DNA of 64,000 nucleotides from Pseudomonas brassicacearum subsp. neoaurantiaca (GCF_013608025.1 NZ_VDLV01000007.1:1-64000); one strand, 5' to 3'; counted from the stretch's first letter, positions 26,076 through 34,933 are shown. The notes: generated from the letters alone by a model not told the origin. Program-made: numbers and translations.

Positions 26076-28033
26076 TGGGCAGCTCCTGGCTGGACAGGGT
26101 TACGTGGCGATACGGGGTCTGTCGGCAATGTGAAGGTTCGCAAATCAATGGTCGGCAGGCTGCCGTTGTCGCCGAGGCGGTGGTCGAGGATCAGCAGGCT
26201 CGCCTTGCCCAGCCCTTGGCTCAGTTGCCCGAGGTATTGCTCCAGCACAAAGGCATGGCCCGCTGTTGCGTAGGCTTTGCGTTCCGCCTCAAAGCGCAAG
26301 TCCGCAGCCTGCGCGGCAGCGTTGATTTCGCGGGCGGCGGCCTCGGCCTGGTCGTGTGCATTGCTGGCCTGCAGTTGCGCCTGGTTGGTTTGCTCCGCAG
26401 CGGCGCCGCGCTCCCGGGCGATGAGCGCCTGGGCACCGATCTGCGCGGCTTGTACGCCGTGGTAGGCATTGGCCGCGCCAGCCGGAGGGTGAATCGCCTC
26501 GACCACGGTTGCCAGGATTTCCACGCCGCTATCGAGTGACTGCAAGTCGGCCTGCACTGCCTTGCCGATTTCCTCGGCCAGGCTGACCCGGTCGGCACCC
26601 AACAATCCGTCCAATGTCCGCGACGCAAACTCATGAACGAGGATGCGGCTGGCGGTGCTGCGGATCAGCGTTGGCACATCGGTGCTGTTATAAGTCGCGG
26701 CCAGCGCCGCCGCATCCGTCAGGCCGATGCGGTAGACGAAACGTACATCCATGTTGACGATCTGGAAGCTCTGTTGATCGGCGCGCTGGCTGGCAATGAC
26801 CTGAGATTTGTCGTTCACGTGGCTAGCGTCCCACAACCTATTGGCAATGGCCGGAGCCGGTCCTTCCGCTGGCGCGGCCTCGGTAGTGACGCGAGCATCG
26901 CCGACGCTGGTTGCCAGTTCATGCACGACGCCGTTCTCGACACTCAATACCCTGCCCCACGGCCAAGGCAACCCGACGTGCAAACCCGGGCCGAAAACCT
27001 GCGCCGGTTCGCCGAAACGCTCATAAATGCCGCGCGCTTGCAGCGGCACTTCATGCACGCCCGTCAGCAACCAGCCGACCAGCGACACCACCGCCAATAC
27101 TGGCCAGAACGCCCGGCGCATGTAGCTGAACGCCCAGATCTGGCGCAGGTCGATGCCAAAGCGATTGTGCAACTCATGCTGCAGGGCCAATAGCGGCTGC
27201 GGTGGCCAGCGCAGCAGGTCGGCGAGCACACTTCGCCCCAACAATGTTGGCTCCAACGTATCGCGCCGCGGGCTGAATAACGCCAACGCTGCACGAAGCA
27301 ACAACTCCACCGCCACCAGCCCCGGCAATATGCCCATCAGCACCGCAAGGCGCGCCGGCCAGATCGACGTTTCCCCGGCGAAGAGCAGGCAAAAGGCACC
27401 AAGCACGAGGACGATGATCGCCACTCGTGCCAGTTGCGCCAGCGGCCGTGCTTCTGGCCATTCGATCACGGGTTGTTGCGCCAGGTGACGTTCAAACACC
27501 AACAAGCCAAACGCCACTGACAACGACAGCACCGCGCCAACACTGGCCGCGACACCGAGGGAAGCAGCCGGTAAAGCCAGGCTCCAGACTTGCTCCAGAC
27601 TCAGCAGGATCAGCAGCGCCCAGCCACCAAGCCATAAGACAGGCGCGCCGATTTGCTTCAACAAACCGCTCCACCGGGTGCTGATTCGCTCAAGCAGTCG
27701 CTCGTAAGCGCCCAGGTTATCAACAGGCTCGCGGGGTATAGGCGAGATATCCACAGCCGGCTGCAATGTCGTGCGGCGCCACTGCGTCACCCACCACGCC
27801 GATTGCAGGCCCGCCACCAGTACCCATAGGCCGGCGGTTTGACCGACCAACAAGGCCGGCCACACCGATTGTGGTGAGAACACGCCGATGAAAAACGCCA
27901 GCACCAGTGCGAAACCCGCCAGACCGCCCAACGCAAAAGCAATCCGCCTCAAGCGGCGCGCTTGGAAGGCGGCCTGCTGGAAGCGCGGCCATTCGGCCAC
28001 CTGTGCGTCTTCAACCTCAAGATCGACTTGCAT
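26072..28033 (-). CDS. Large SPFH/HflK-like protein with extra polytopic membrane domain (first of triplet)
   Basis: 653 residues, far longer than HflK (about 400). Residues 1-330 hold about seven hydrophobic segments (for example AFALGGLAGFALVLAFFIGVF, LLVGQTAGLWVLVAGLQSAWW, VAIIVLVLGAFCLLFAG). After the last one (FWPVLAVVSLVGWLLTGV) an SPFH domain begins (VPLQARGIYERFGEPAQVFGPGLHVGLPWPWGRV) and extends to about 560, followed by an Ala/Gln-rich helical region. Start: ATG 28033 (MQVDLEVED) is preferred to the TTG 24 bases upstream. A near-match to the Zur box lies 68 bp upstream. It overlaps the following gene by 4 bases; no FtsH or HflX is nearby. Confidence 0.82.
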   Translation of the reverse strand: MQVDLEVEDAQVAEWPRFQQAAFQARRLRRIAFALGGLAGFALVLAFFIGVFSPQSVWPALLVGQTAGLWVLVAGLQSAWWVTQWRRTTLQPAVDISPIPREPVDNLGAYERLLERISTRWSGLLKQIGAPVLWLGGWALLILLSLEQVWSLALPAASLGVAASVGAVLSLSVAFGLLVFERHLAQQPVIEWPEARPLAQLARVAIIVLVLGAFCLLFAGETSIWPARLAVLMGILPGLVAVELLLRAALALFSPRRDTLEPTLLGRSVLADLLRWPPQPLLALQHELHNRFGIDLRQIWAFSYMRRAFWPVLAVVSLVGWLLTGVHEVPLQARGIYERFGEPAQVFGPGLHVGLPWPWGRVLSVENGVVHELATSVGDARVTTEAAPAEGPAPAIANRLWDASHVNDKSQVIASQRADQQSFQIVNMDVRFVYRIGLTDAAALAATYNSTDVPTLIRSTASRILVHEFASRTLDGLLGADRVSLAEEIGKAVQADLQSLDSGVEILATVVEAIHPPAGAANAYHGVQAAQIGAQALIARERGAAAEQTNQAQLQASNAHDQAEAAAREINAAAQAADLRFEAERKAYATAGHAFVLEQYLGQLSQGLGKASLLILDHRLGDNGSLPTIDLRTFTLPTDPVSPRNPVQPGAAH

Positions 28034-28100
28034 ACCACCCCAGCTCGTGGCGACCAAAATCCGGACTGTGGTCTACGCCACCGCCGTTCCGTTACGTGTC

Positions 28101-28113
28101 GTTACCTTATAAC
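28101..28113 (-). promoter_or_regulatory. Candidate Zur box in front of the SPFH/P1B-ATPase operon
   Basis: GTTACCTTATAAC. It matches the two perfect boxes at 14671 and 15188 (GTTATACTATAAC) at 10 of 13 positions; the right half TTATAAC fits fully and the left half departs at two positions. It overlaps a minus-strand -10-like TATAAG, as the perfect boxes overlap theirs. Binding is unproven. Confidence 0.4.
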
Positions 28114-28162
28114 TATTGCTGTGAAATTTCTGTTTTGAATTCTTCACGATAGGCGTTGAGCC

Positions 28163-28203
28163 TTGACCGTGATCGTTCGACGCGCTCATATTATGATCAT
28201 AAT
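28163..28203 (+). promoter_or_regulatory. Putative promoter and 14-bp palindrome ahead of lpd
   Basis: TTGACC (28163-28168), 18-bp spacer and CATATT (28187-28192) form a fair sigma70 promoter. ATTATGATCATAAT (28190-28203) is a perfect palindrome over the -10 and start, 26 bp before the lpd ATG. The binding factor is not recognised. Confidence 0.4.
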
Positions 28204-28229
28204 TTTTTCAGCCATGCGGGAGATCGGTG

Positions 28230-29630
28230 ATGAGCAATTACGACGTGATCATTCTGGGCGGTGGACCCGGCGGCTATAACGCGGCCATTCGAGCCGGACA
28301 ACTGGGGTTGAAAGCCGCCTGCGTCGAAGGTCGCGCCACCCTGGGTGGCACCTGCCTGAACGTCGGCTGCATGCCCTCCAAGGCGCTGCTCCACGCGTCC
28401 GAACTCTACGACGCGGCCAAGGGCAACGAATTCGCTCATCTGGGCATCAACGTCAGCCCTACCCTCGACCTCGCACAGATGATGAAGCAGAAGGACGAAA
28501 GCGTGGCAGGCCTGACCAAGGGCATCGAGTTTCTGTTTCGCAAGAACAAGGTCGACTGGATCAAGGGCTGGGGCCATATCGATGGGCCCGGCAAAGTGAC
28601 TGTGACCGGCGAAGACGGCAACAAGGTTGAGCTAAGCGCCAAGGACATCATTATCGCCACCGGCTCGGAGCCGACGCCGCTGCCGGGCGTGGATATCGAT
28701 AACCGCCGCATCCTGGATTCCACCGGCGCGTTGTCCTTGGCCGAGGTGCCCCGGCATTTGGTGGTGATTGGCGCAGGCGTCATCGGCCTCGAGCTGGGTT
28801 CGGTCTGGCGACGCCTGGGTGCCCAAGTGACCGTGGTGGAATACCTCGATCGCATTTGCCCGGGGACGGATGGCGAGACCGCCAAGACCCTGCAACGGGC
28901 CTTGGCCAAACAGGGCATCGAATTCAAATTGAGCACCAAGGTCACTCGCGCGGAGTCCTCCGAAAACGGCGTGCAATTGCAGTTCGAACCCGCGTCAGGT
29001 GGCGAGGCACAGACCCTGGATGCCGACTACGTGCTGGTCGCCATCGGCCGTCGGCCTTATACCCAAGGGCTGGGCCTGGAGAACGTCGGCCTGGCGACGG
29101 ACAAACGCGGCATGCTCGCCAACCAGCGCCACCGCACCGAAGCCCTCGGCGTTTGGGTCATTGGCGACGTGACTTCCGGACCGATGCTGGCCCATAAGGC
29201 CGAGGATGAGGCCATGGCCTGCCTCGAACAGATCGTCGGTAAGGCCGGCGAGGTCAATTACGACCTGATCCCGAACGTCATCTACACCCGTCCGGAACTG
29301 GCCAGCGTCGGCAGGACCGAAGAGCAGCTCAAGGCCGAAGGCCGCGCCTACAAGGTTGGAAAATTTCCTTTTACCGCCAACAGCCGGGCGAAGATCAACC
29401 ATGAGACCGAAGGGTTCGCCAAGGTCCTGGCCGATGAACACACTGACGAAATTCTCGGCGTGCATCTGGTCGGGCCGAGTGTCAGCGAGATGATCGGCGA
29501 ATACTGCGTGGCCATGGAGTTTGGCGCCTCAGCCGAAGACATCGCGCTGATTTGCCACCCGCACCCCACACGCTCGGAGGCGTTGCGCCAGGCGGCGATG
29601 AATGTGGAGGGGATGGCGACGCAGATGTAG
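28230..29630 (+). CDS. lpd: Dihydrolipoyl dehydrogenase
   Basis: 466 residues, normal length for the E3 enzyme. It reoxidises dihydrolipoamide of 2-oxo acid dehydrogenase complexes or the glycine cleavage system with FAD and NAD+. Visible: FAD site GGGPGGYNAA, redox-active disulphide GGTCLNVGCMPSK, NAD site VVIGAGVIGLELG, FAD site 2 WVIGDVTSG, and the active-site His-Glu pair in HPHPTRSE. The start is ATG 28230, with GGGAGA 7 bases ahead. It stands alone without E1/E2 genes, so it is one of several Lpd paralogues usual in pseudomonads (this one resembles the stand-alone Lpd3 type). It is divergent from the SPFH operon. Confidence 0.93.
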   Translation: MSNYDVIILGGGPGGYNAAIRAGQLGLKAACVEGRATLGGTCLNVGCMPSKALLHASELYDAAKGNEFAHLGINVSPTLDLAQMMKQKDESVAGLTKGIEFLFRKNKVDWIKGWGHIDGPGKVTVTGEDGNKVELSAKDIIIATGSEPTPLPGVDIDNRRILDSTGALSLAEVPRHLVVIGAGVIGLELGSVWRRLGAQVTVVEYLDRICPGTDGETAKTLQRALAKQGIEFKLSTKVTRAESSENGVQLQFEPASGGEAQTLDADYVLVAIGRRPYTQGLGLENVGLATDKRGMLANQRHRTEALGVWVIGDVTSGPMLAHKAEDEAMACLEQIVGKAGEVNYDLIPNVIYTRPELASVGRTEEQLKAEGRAYKVGKFPFTANSRAKINHETEGFAKVLADEHTDEILGVHLVGPSVSEMIGEYCVAMEFGASAEDIALICHPHPTRSEALRQAAMNVEGMATQM

Positions 29631-29645
29631 CACGCGACGATCTCA

Positions 29646-29808
29646 TGGGAGCTTGCTCCCGCTGGGTCTGTAGGAGCTGCGGAGCGAAGCGAGGCTGCGA
29701 TCTTTCCCCAGCCACTTGAATCTCAAGCGAAAGATCAAAAGATCGCAGCCTCGCTTCGCTCGGCAGCTCCTACACAGTTCCTACAAAGCCCAGCGGGAGC
29801 AAGCTCCC
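29646..29808. repeat. Nested REP array: one REPIN inside the arms of another
   Basis: The outer pair is TGGGAGCTTGCTCCCGCTGG (from 29646) and CCCAGCGGGAGCAAGCTCCC (29789-29808). The inner pair is TGTAGGAGCTGCGGAGCGAA (from 29669) and TTCGCTCGGCAGCTCCTACA (ending 29774), itself a complete inverted repeat of a different REP class. The two classes thus fold as stems within stems. It fills the 216-bp gap between the converging lpd and repeat-protein genes. Confidence 0.88.
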
Positions 29809-29846
29809 TCGCCAAAGGGCCTGTGTTTTTTCTTCAATAAGCGGCG

Positions 29847-31994
29847 TTACCCCGCCATCCGCGCCTTGCGCTTGCGACGACTGATCAAGGCCAGCGCAAC
29901 GGCGACCACCAGCACTGCGCCTCCCACTTCCAACCAGATTTTGAATGGCCGCAACGCCGAGCGAACAGGCGCCAGCGCCTGGGTCACGTAGCGCTTGTTG
30001 GCCTGGTCGAACGCCGGTTCCGGGCATTGGTGGCCGAAATCCCACGCCCACTCCACATAAGGCCCCTCCTTCACATAACGCTGGTACAGCGCGCTTTGTT
30101 CTTCGAGGCTGGAGTTGTAGCCCACTGCCCTGCACAACACCGCCGCGAACGCCTGGCTGGTATGTGGCAAGTGATCGGCGGCCTGGCTCGCCAGCGCCGT
30201 GGCGACGAAACGATAGTGGTAGCGCACGTCCGGTTGGGCGGCGCTGGCCTGTTGCCGTTGCACTTCGCCTTCGGCCACCAGCGGACCGACCTTGAGCTCC
30301 ACCGGTTCAAAACTGTAGTTGCCTTCCAGGCTGGCGTAATCCGGCGCCATTTCGTAGCCCAGCAGCTGCATGCCGGACCGGCGCGCGATGACGGACGCAT
30401 TGAAATACGCCTCGGCTCGGCGGGTCGGCAACCATTTGGACTCGGCATCCTCACGCAGTTGTCCGTAGGCGCGGGCCTTGGCCTGCAGCTCGGGATTATC
30501 GAAATAAGCCGGGGCTTCATCGTAGCGACCTTCGCGCAGCAAACGACGACCCAAGAGGTTGCGCAGATTCGCCGCCACCGACAACGGTACGTAATTGTCT
30601 CGATCTTGCTGGCTCAACGGCGGTGGTGCCGGGACCTGGCCATCGACATATTGCTTGAGTTCATCGACGGTCAGCACCCGCTCGGCGACGGTCGCCGCGT
30701 CGTACCAATAATTGTACTGGCCGCGATAGAGCTGATCGAAAGCTTGCAGGTAGTCGCCCCGTTGCAGCGCCAGGATCGCGCTTTCGCCGTCGACCCGGCA
30801 CTTGGGTTGTACTGTTTCGTAGTCCCAGTCCGGTGTGCGTCGGCCGCCCCACGATTCGTCCTTGGGAAATGCCTGGGCGGCTTTGGCATAAGCCGCCGCC
30901 GCGGCAGCCTTGTCACCGTCGCGCAGGGCGAGCTTGGCTCGTACCCACCAGGCCAACCCGGTGTCGGCGGCCTTTTCCACAAAGGCTTTGGCACTGGCGT
31001 AGTCACCGTGTTGATAACTCACGGCGGCCAAGCGGTCGGCATCCTCCAGGTTGCCTTGGGCACTGGCTTGCAACAGCTTGACGAGGGTTTTCTCCCCGGA
31101 CGGCTCTTCACCGTCCCACCAGCCAACGCGACTGAGCAGATAAGCCGTCACCAGGCGCTGGACGGCTTTGGCCTTGAGCAACGTGCGCAGGCGTTCTTCC
31201 GGCTCGACGCTCAAGCCACCCGCCAACTGCAGCAACGAGCTGTAGCCCACCGGGGAGCCTTGCAGGTTTTGACTCGCGTACAGCCCGATGGCGCTGTCCC
31301 AGTCGTCGGCGGTATAGGCCACCCGGGCTTCCTCGCCAAGGCTGGCGACGCCCAACTCCAGCGGGTCGCTGAAACCGGCAATGCTCAGCTCGCGGACCTG
31401 GCGGAACGCCTGCCGCGCCTGATCCAGCAACACGGCGGGTTCGCCACTGCCGGCCTCGGCACTCATGGCAAACAATGCGCGGCCCAAGGAATACGCTGCC
31501 CAGGTGCTGCGCAGGCGACGCTCGTCGGCCGGCAACGCCAGCAATTGCTGGAATGCCTCGACGGCGCGCTGATGATCGCCCGCATTGAAGGCCGCCGCGC
31601 CAACGGCGTACAAGCGCAGCTCGGCGGGCAGATTCGCCGCTTCGGTGGCGACCTGTTCGACATCCCCCAACGCCCGCAGACGCTCGACCACGGCTTGTTG
31701 CGGTGGGGTCAGGCCAAGCTGTTCAGCCTTGGTGCGCTGTTCTATGTAGGAAGAGACGTCGTCGTAGCTGTAATCAGGATTGCTCGTTGCCTCCGTGGTC
31801 GGCTTCAACCCTGCAATGGCCTGGCCAAGACGGCTGATCTCGAAACGAAAGCTGCCTTCGGGCAGCTCCGCCAAGGATTGGGCGCGGTTATCCAGCAGGC
31901 GCAACGGGAATTCCGGTCCGCAGGCCCACGCGTGACCCAACGGCAAACTGAGGCTCAGGCACAGCAGGCGACGAGGCCACTTACGGGTAGACAT
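29847..31994 (-). CDS. Exported repeat (TPR-like) protein with C-terminal membrane anchor, unknown function
   Basis: 715 residues. A signal peptide (RRLLCLSLSLPLGHAWA) precedes CGPEFPLRLL. Helical repeats of TPR character then span most of the chain: LYAVGAAAFNAGDHQRAVEAFQQLLAL, AAVSYQHGDYASAKAFVEKAAD, KLALRDGDKAAAAAAYAKAAQAF and LLREGRYDEAPAYFDN. A C-terminal helix (LEVGGAVLVVAVALALI) ends in a basic tail, so most of the protein should lie in the periplasm. A textbook AAGGAGG lies 5 bases before ATG 31994. It overlaps the preceding DUF3142 lipoprotein gene by 14 bp, implying coupled expression and joint function. No biochemical role is known to me. Confidence 0.8.
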   Translation of the reverse strand: MSTRKWPRRLLCLSLSLPLGHAWACGPEFPLRLLDNRAQSLAELPEGSFRFEISRLGQAIAGLKPTTEATSNPDYSYDDVSSYIEQRTKAEQLGLTPPQQAVVERLRALGDVEQVATEAANLPAELRLYAVGAAAFNAGDHQRAVEAFQQLLALPADERRLRSTWAAYSLGRALFAMSAEAGSGEPAVLLDQARQAFRQVRELSIAGFSDPLELGVASLGEEARVAYTADDWDSAIGLYASQNLQGSPVGYSSLLQLAGGLSVEPEERLRTLLKAKAVQRLVTAYLLSRVGWWDGEEPSGEKTLVKLLQASAQGNLEDADRLAAVSYQHGDYASAKAFVEKAADTGLAWWVRAKLALRDGDKAAAAAAYAKAAQAFPKDESWGGRRTPDWDYETVQPKCRVDGESAILALQRGDYLQAFDQLYRGQYNYWYDAATVAERVLTVDELKQYVDGQVPAPPPLSQQDRDNYVPLSVAANLRNLLGRRLLREGRYDEAPAYFDNPELQAKARAYGQLREDAESKWLPTRRAEAYFNASVIARRSGMQLLGYEMAPDYASLEGNYSFEPVELKVGPLVAEGEVQRQQASAAQPDVRYHYRFVATALASQAADHLPHTSQAFAAVLCRAVGYNSSLEEQSALYQRYVKEGPYVEWAWDFGHQCPEPAFDQANKRYVTQALAPVRSALRPFKIWLEVGGAVLVVAVALALISRRKRKARMAG

Positions 31995-33174
31995 TGAATC
32001 CTCCTTGGTCAATTTTCGTACAGCGCGCCCAGCCGATCGCCCGCTGGGCACCGGCAGCCAAGCGGCCTTCCTGAATGCGGGTGAAGGTAAGCAGTCCGGG
32101 GGTTTGTTGCAACGTATAACCGGCCAGGGCATCGACCCCGTCACACGCGCTCACCGCCAGGGTCAGGCGCTGGGGCCAAGGCAGGTCGAGATTGCCTTGG
32201 TTCACCAGGCGGATATCGTAGAGGCCATCACGCTCCTCCAGCTGCACGGCCAGGCGGCTTTCCAGGCTGTCGCCACGGGCCACCGCGCCCAGGGTGGTCA
32301 GGCTCCAGACCCGCCGGTCCCCCACCAGCGGCAGGCGAAACCAGATCAACCCGCTCAAATGCCTGGGCGGTTCGGCGCGGAGCTTCATCACAAGCCCGGC
32401 CACTTGCTGCGGATCGGCCAGCAACTCCCGACGCTCGCCGCCCCGGTCGATCGGCACTTCGCTCTCCACCACAGGCACGCCGCTTTCCTGAGTCAGCAAC
32501 GCCACGCCGTAGGCCGGCAGCGCCAAGTAGAACGGTCGCGCCGTGACATCGCCCCAGCGCTCGGCCCAGCGCCTGGCCTGTTCAGCGTCAAACAGGCCTT
32601 GGCGCGGATCGCTGACCGCATGCACCTGCAGGACACTGCTGTCCACGATCTTCAACAGTTCGGGCAGTTCAGGGCTGCTGAGCCAGGCCGGCAACGCGGT
32701 AATGCTCAGTTGCAAGGTCGCTGGCAAGGTTTGCCGGAGCCGGGCGAGGAAGGTCCGATAGGCTGGCAGCCGTGCGTTGCCGGCGTCGTGGTCGATTTCA
32801 ATCCCCACCGGCGCCAGGCCCTGGGCTTGCCAATCGCCGAGCAATTGCTGGATCTGTGCGATGACATCGTCCTGGTCGAGGGATTTGAGTTGGCCGTCCA
32901 GGCGAATCACCGCAATCAGCGGTCGACCGTCAGCCTTGAGCAGCGCCGCATCGATACGCGCGCGACTCCAGCCGGCACCGGGAAACGCCTGCAACGCCAG
33001 CACCCGCAGGCTGGAGAAATCGCCACGGCTCTGCCGCAACGCGCCTTCGTGGGCCGGCGTCCATTGGCGTTGCCAGACATAGAGTTGTTGATCGAGTACG
33101 GTCGGCGCGGGCTGATCACAGCCGCTCAGAAGCAACGCGGCGAAAGCCAGCGAGAGCCTGTGGATAAAAGTCAT
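31981..33174 (-). CDS. DUF3142 lipoprotein (glycosidase-like barrel, unknown function)
   Basis: 397 residues. Lipoprotein signal with lipobox LLLSGC (Cys19). The mature part begins with LYVWQRQWTPAHEGAL, the mark of DUF3142, and has barrel-like segments: PLIAVIRLDGQL, PVGIEIDHDAGNARLPAYRTFLARLRQ, QLSITALPAWL and RPFYLALPAYGVALL. The EIDHD segment sits where glycosidase-like barrels keep acidic residues, but catalysis is not established. A C-terminal beta-rich domain follows. The start is ATG 33174, where the signal begins. It is first of a two-gene unit with the repeat protein, overlapping it by 14 bp. The 103-bp gap upstream to 33277 holds nothing recognised. Confidence 0.82.
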   Translation of the reverse strand: MTFIHRLSLAFAALLLSGCDQPAPTVLDQQLYVWQRQWTPAHEGALRQSRGDFSSLRVLALQAFPGAGWSRARIDAALLKADGRPLIAVIRLDGQLKSLDQDDVIAQIQQLLGDWQAQGLAPVGIEIDHDAGNARLPAYRTFLARLRQTLPATLQLSITALPAWLSSPELPELLKIVDSSVLQVHAVSDPRQGLFDAEQARRWAERWGDVTARPFYLALPAYGVALLTQESGVPVVESEVPIDRGGERRELLADPQQVAGLVMKLRAEPPRHLSGLIWFRLPLVGDRRVWSLTTLGAVARGDSLESRLAVQLEERDGLYDIRLVNQGNLDLPWPQRLTLAVSACDGVDALAGYTLQQTPGLLTFTRIQEGRLAAGAQRAIGWARCTKIDQGGFNVYP

Positions 33175-33277
33175 GAAGCGTAGCCACCCCGGGAAAGGCT
33201 GGCAGATTAACGCTTCCGTGGTCTTACAGAAACCAGCGGCGAAGGCGATTGCACCCTCGCCGCAACCGGGTCGATGC

Positions 33278-33904
33278 TCAAGCGTCTTTTTGCAAGCCCA
33301 CCGCGGTACGTGGCATGCCCACGAACCCTGGCAAGGCCTCGATTCGCGCCAGCCATGCGCGCACGTTGGCGTAGTCTTGCAGCGAAACATTGCCCTCGGG
33401 CGCGTGGGCGATATAGGTGTAGCCCGCGATGTCGGCAATGGTCGGCGCGTCGCCTGCCAGGTAGGCGCTGTTGCTCAGTTCCTGATCGATGACTTTGAGC
33501 AGATTGTGGGACCGGGCAATCACATCCTCGGCGTTGTTCGAAGCACCGAATACCGTAATCAGGCGCGCCGTGGCCGGACCGGCATGCAAAGGACCGGCAG
33601 CAACCGACAACCAACGCTGGACGCGGGCGGCGCCGACCGGATCCGTCGGCAGCCAGCGACCGTGGCCGTATTTGTTTGCCAGGTACACCAGAATGGCGTT
33701 GGAGTCCGCCAGCACCACACCGTTATCGTCCAGGACCGGCACCTGGCCGAACGAGTTGATCGCAAGGAACTCCGGTTGTTTGTGCGCACCCTTGGCCAAG
33801 TCTACGAAGACAATCTCGGTAGGCAGCTCGAGCAGCGAAAGCATCAACTGGACACGGTGTGCGTGGCCGGAGAGTGGGAAGTGATAGAGCTTGATTGGGT
33901 TCAT
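33278..33904 (-). CDS. Glutathione S-transferase family protein
   Basis: 208 residues. An N-terminal thioredoxin-like domain ([21 protein letters not shown], with Ser/His near the glutathione site; [25 protein letters not shown] carries the cis-Pro and the Glu/Asp-Ser glutathione contact) and a C-terminal helical domain with the N-capping box [14 protein letters not shown]. It probably conjugates glutathione to electrophiles; the substrate is unknown. The start is ATG 33904. It lies behind a LysR regulator gene on the same strand, 126 bp downstream of it, which may or may not control it. Confidence 0.9.
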   Translation of the reverse strand: MNPIKLYHFPLSGHAHRVQLMLSLLELPTEIVFVDLAKGAHKQPEFLAINSFGQVPVLDDNGVVLADSNAILVYLANKYGHGRWLPTDPVGAARVQRWLSVAAGPLHAGPATARLITVFGASNNAEDVIARSHNLLKVIDQELSNSAYLAGDAPTIADIAGYTYIAHAPEGNVSLQDYANVRAWLARIEALPGFVGMPRTAVGLQKDA

Positions 33905-34030
33905 GGGTCGACTCCGCTGAGAAATGACGCCATCGTTATGCGGCGTCGATGGAGTCATCTTCTGCTCATGCCCGGCCCTATAGAATCACCTGTAAACGCA
34001 ATCCATTATTTCTATCAGCGGAACAATGCC

Positions 34031-34933
34031 TCAACCTTTCAGGGCCGGATGTTCTCGCAGCGCGCTCACCATGAAATCCACGAAACTGCGAACCCGCGCC
34101 GGCGCATTGCGCCCGCCCTGGTACACCACATGGATCGGCAGGGGCGACAGCTCGAAGTCCGCCAGGACGATTTCCAGCTCGCCAGCGGCAATGTTGCTCG
34201 CCACTTGGTAAGACAGGACCCGCGTCATCCCCAACCCTTGGCACGCCGCGCCAATGGCAGCCTGGTTGGCCGTGACCACCAGTCGAGGCAAGGGCCGGAC
34301 CGACAGTGGCTGGCCGGCCTCGACGAAGGTCCAGTTCCTGACCTGGCCAATGGCCGAGGACGACACCACGGGCATCCGCTCCAAGTCCTGCGGGTGCTCA
34401 GGTCGGCCATGACGGGCGAAAAATTCGGGAGAGCCACACACCACCCGTCGCACCTCACCGACACGGACGGCGTGCAGGCTGCTATCGGGCAACTCGCCGA
34501 TGCGCACCGCAACGTCGATGCCCTCTTCCACCATGCTGACCGTGCGATCCAACAGCAAGGCGTTGACGCAAACCTCGGAAAAGCGCCCCAGGTAATCCAC
34601 CAGCACTGGCGTGACGAACAATTGCCCGAACAGCACCGGCGCGGTAATGGTCAGTTGCCCACGAGGCTGGGCGTGACTCCCCGCTGCCGAGTCCTCGGCT
34701 TCCTGCAAATCCCCGAGGATCCGTCGACAGTCATCGAGAAAGCGCTGGCCAGCTTCGCTCAGGTAGACATTGCGCGTGGTCCGCACCAGCAGCGGCGTAC
34801 CGATGCGTTGTTCCAGCGCCGCCACCGCCCGCGTCACGCTGGCGGCCGACAGGCCCAAGCGTCGCGCGGCCGCTGAAAATCCGGAATCCTGGGCCACGGC
34901 GACAAACACCTGCATCTCCTGGAACCTGTCCAT
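34031..34933 (-). CDS. LysR-family transcriptional regulator
   Basis: 300 residues. N-terminal winged helix (1-60) with MDRFQEMQVFVAVAQDSGFSAAARRLGLSAASVTRAVAALE, linker helix, then a type 2 periplasmic-binding-like effector domain (about 90-295). It belongs to the CrgA/AaeR-like branch by its N-terminus (MDRFQEM). GGAGGG lies 4 bases before the ATG at 34933. The target is unknown; the GST gene downstream is a candidate. Regulators of this type often act on divergent genes, but the gene to the right starts more than 300 bp away and is separated by a REPIN. Confidence 0.9.
   Translation of the reverse strand: MDRFQEMQVFVAVAQDSGFSAAARRLGLSAASVTRAVAALEQRIGTPLLVRTTRNVYLSEAGQRFLDDCRRILGDLQEAEDSAAGSHAQPRGQLTITAPVLFGQLFVTPVLVDYLGRFSEVCVNALLLDRTVSMVEEGIDVAVRIGELPDSSLHAVRVGEVRRVVCGSPEFFARHGRPEHPQDLERMPVVSSSAIGQVRNWTFVEAGQPLSVRPLPRLVVTANQAAIGAACQGLGMTRVLSYQVASNIAAGELEIVLADFELSPLPIHVVYQGGRNAPARVRSFVDFMVSALREHPALKG

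Noticed and set aside
23992-28033. The SPFH genes as canonical hflK-hflC
   Set aside because: No hflX, hfq or purA neighbours, three rather than two copies, an extra 330-residue membrane domain and a His tail; they are paralogues.
30027-31997. Long open frame of 656 codons on the plus strand
   Set aside because: It is the antisense shadow of the repeat-protein gene; the minus frame has signal peptide, ribosome site and repeat pattern, while this one has no domain or initiation signal.
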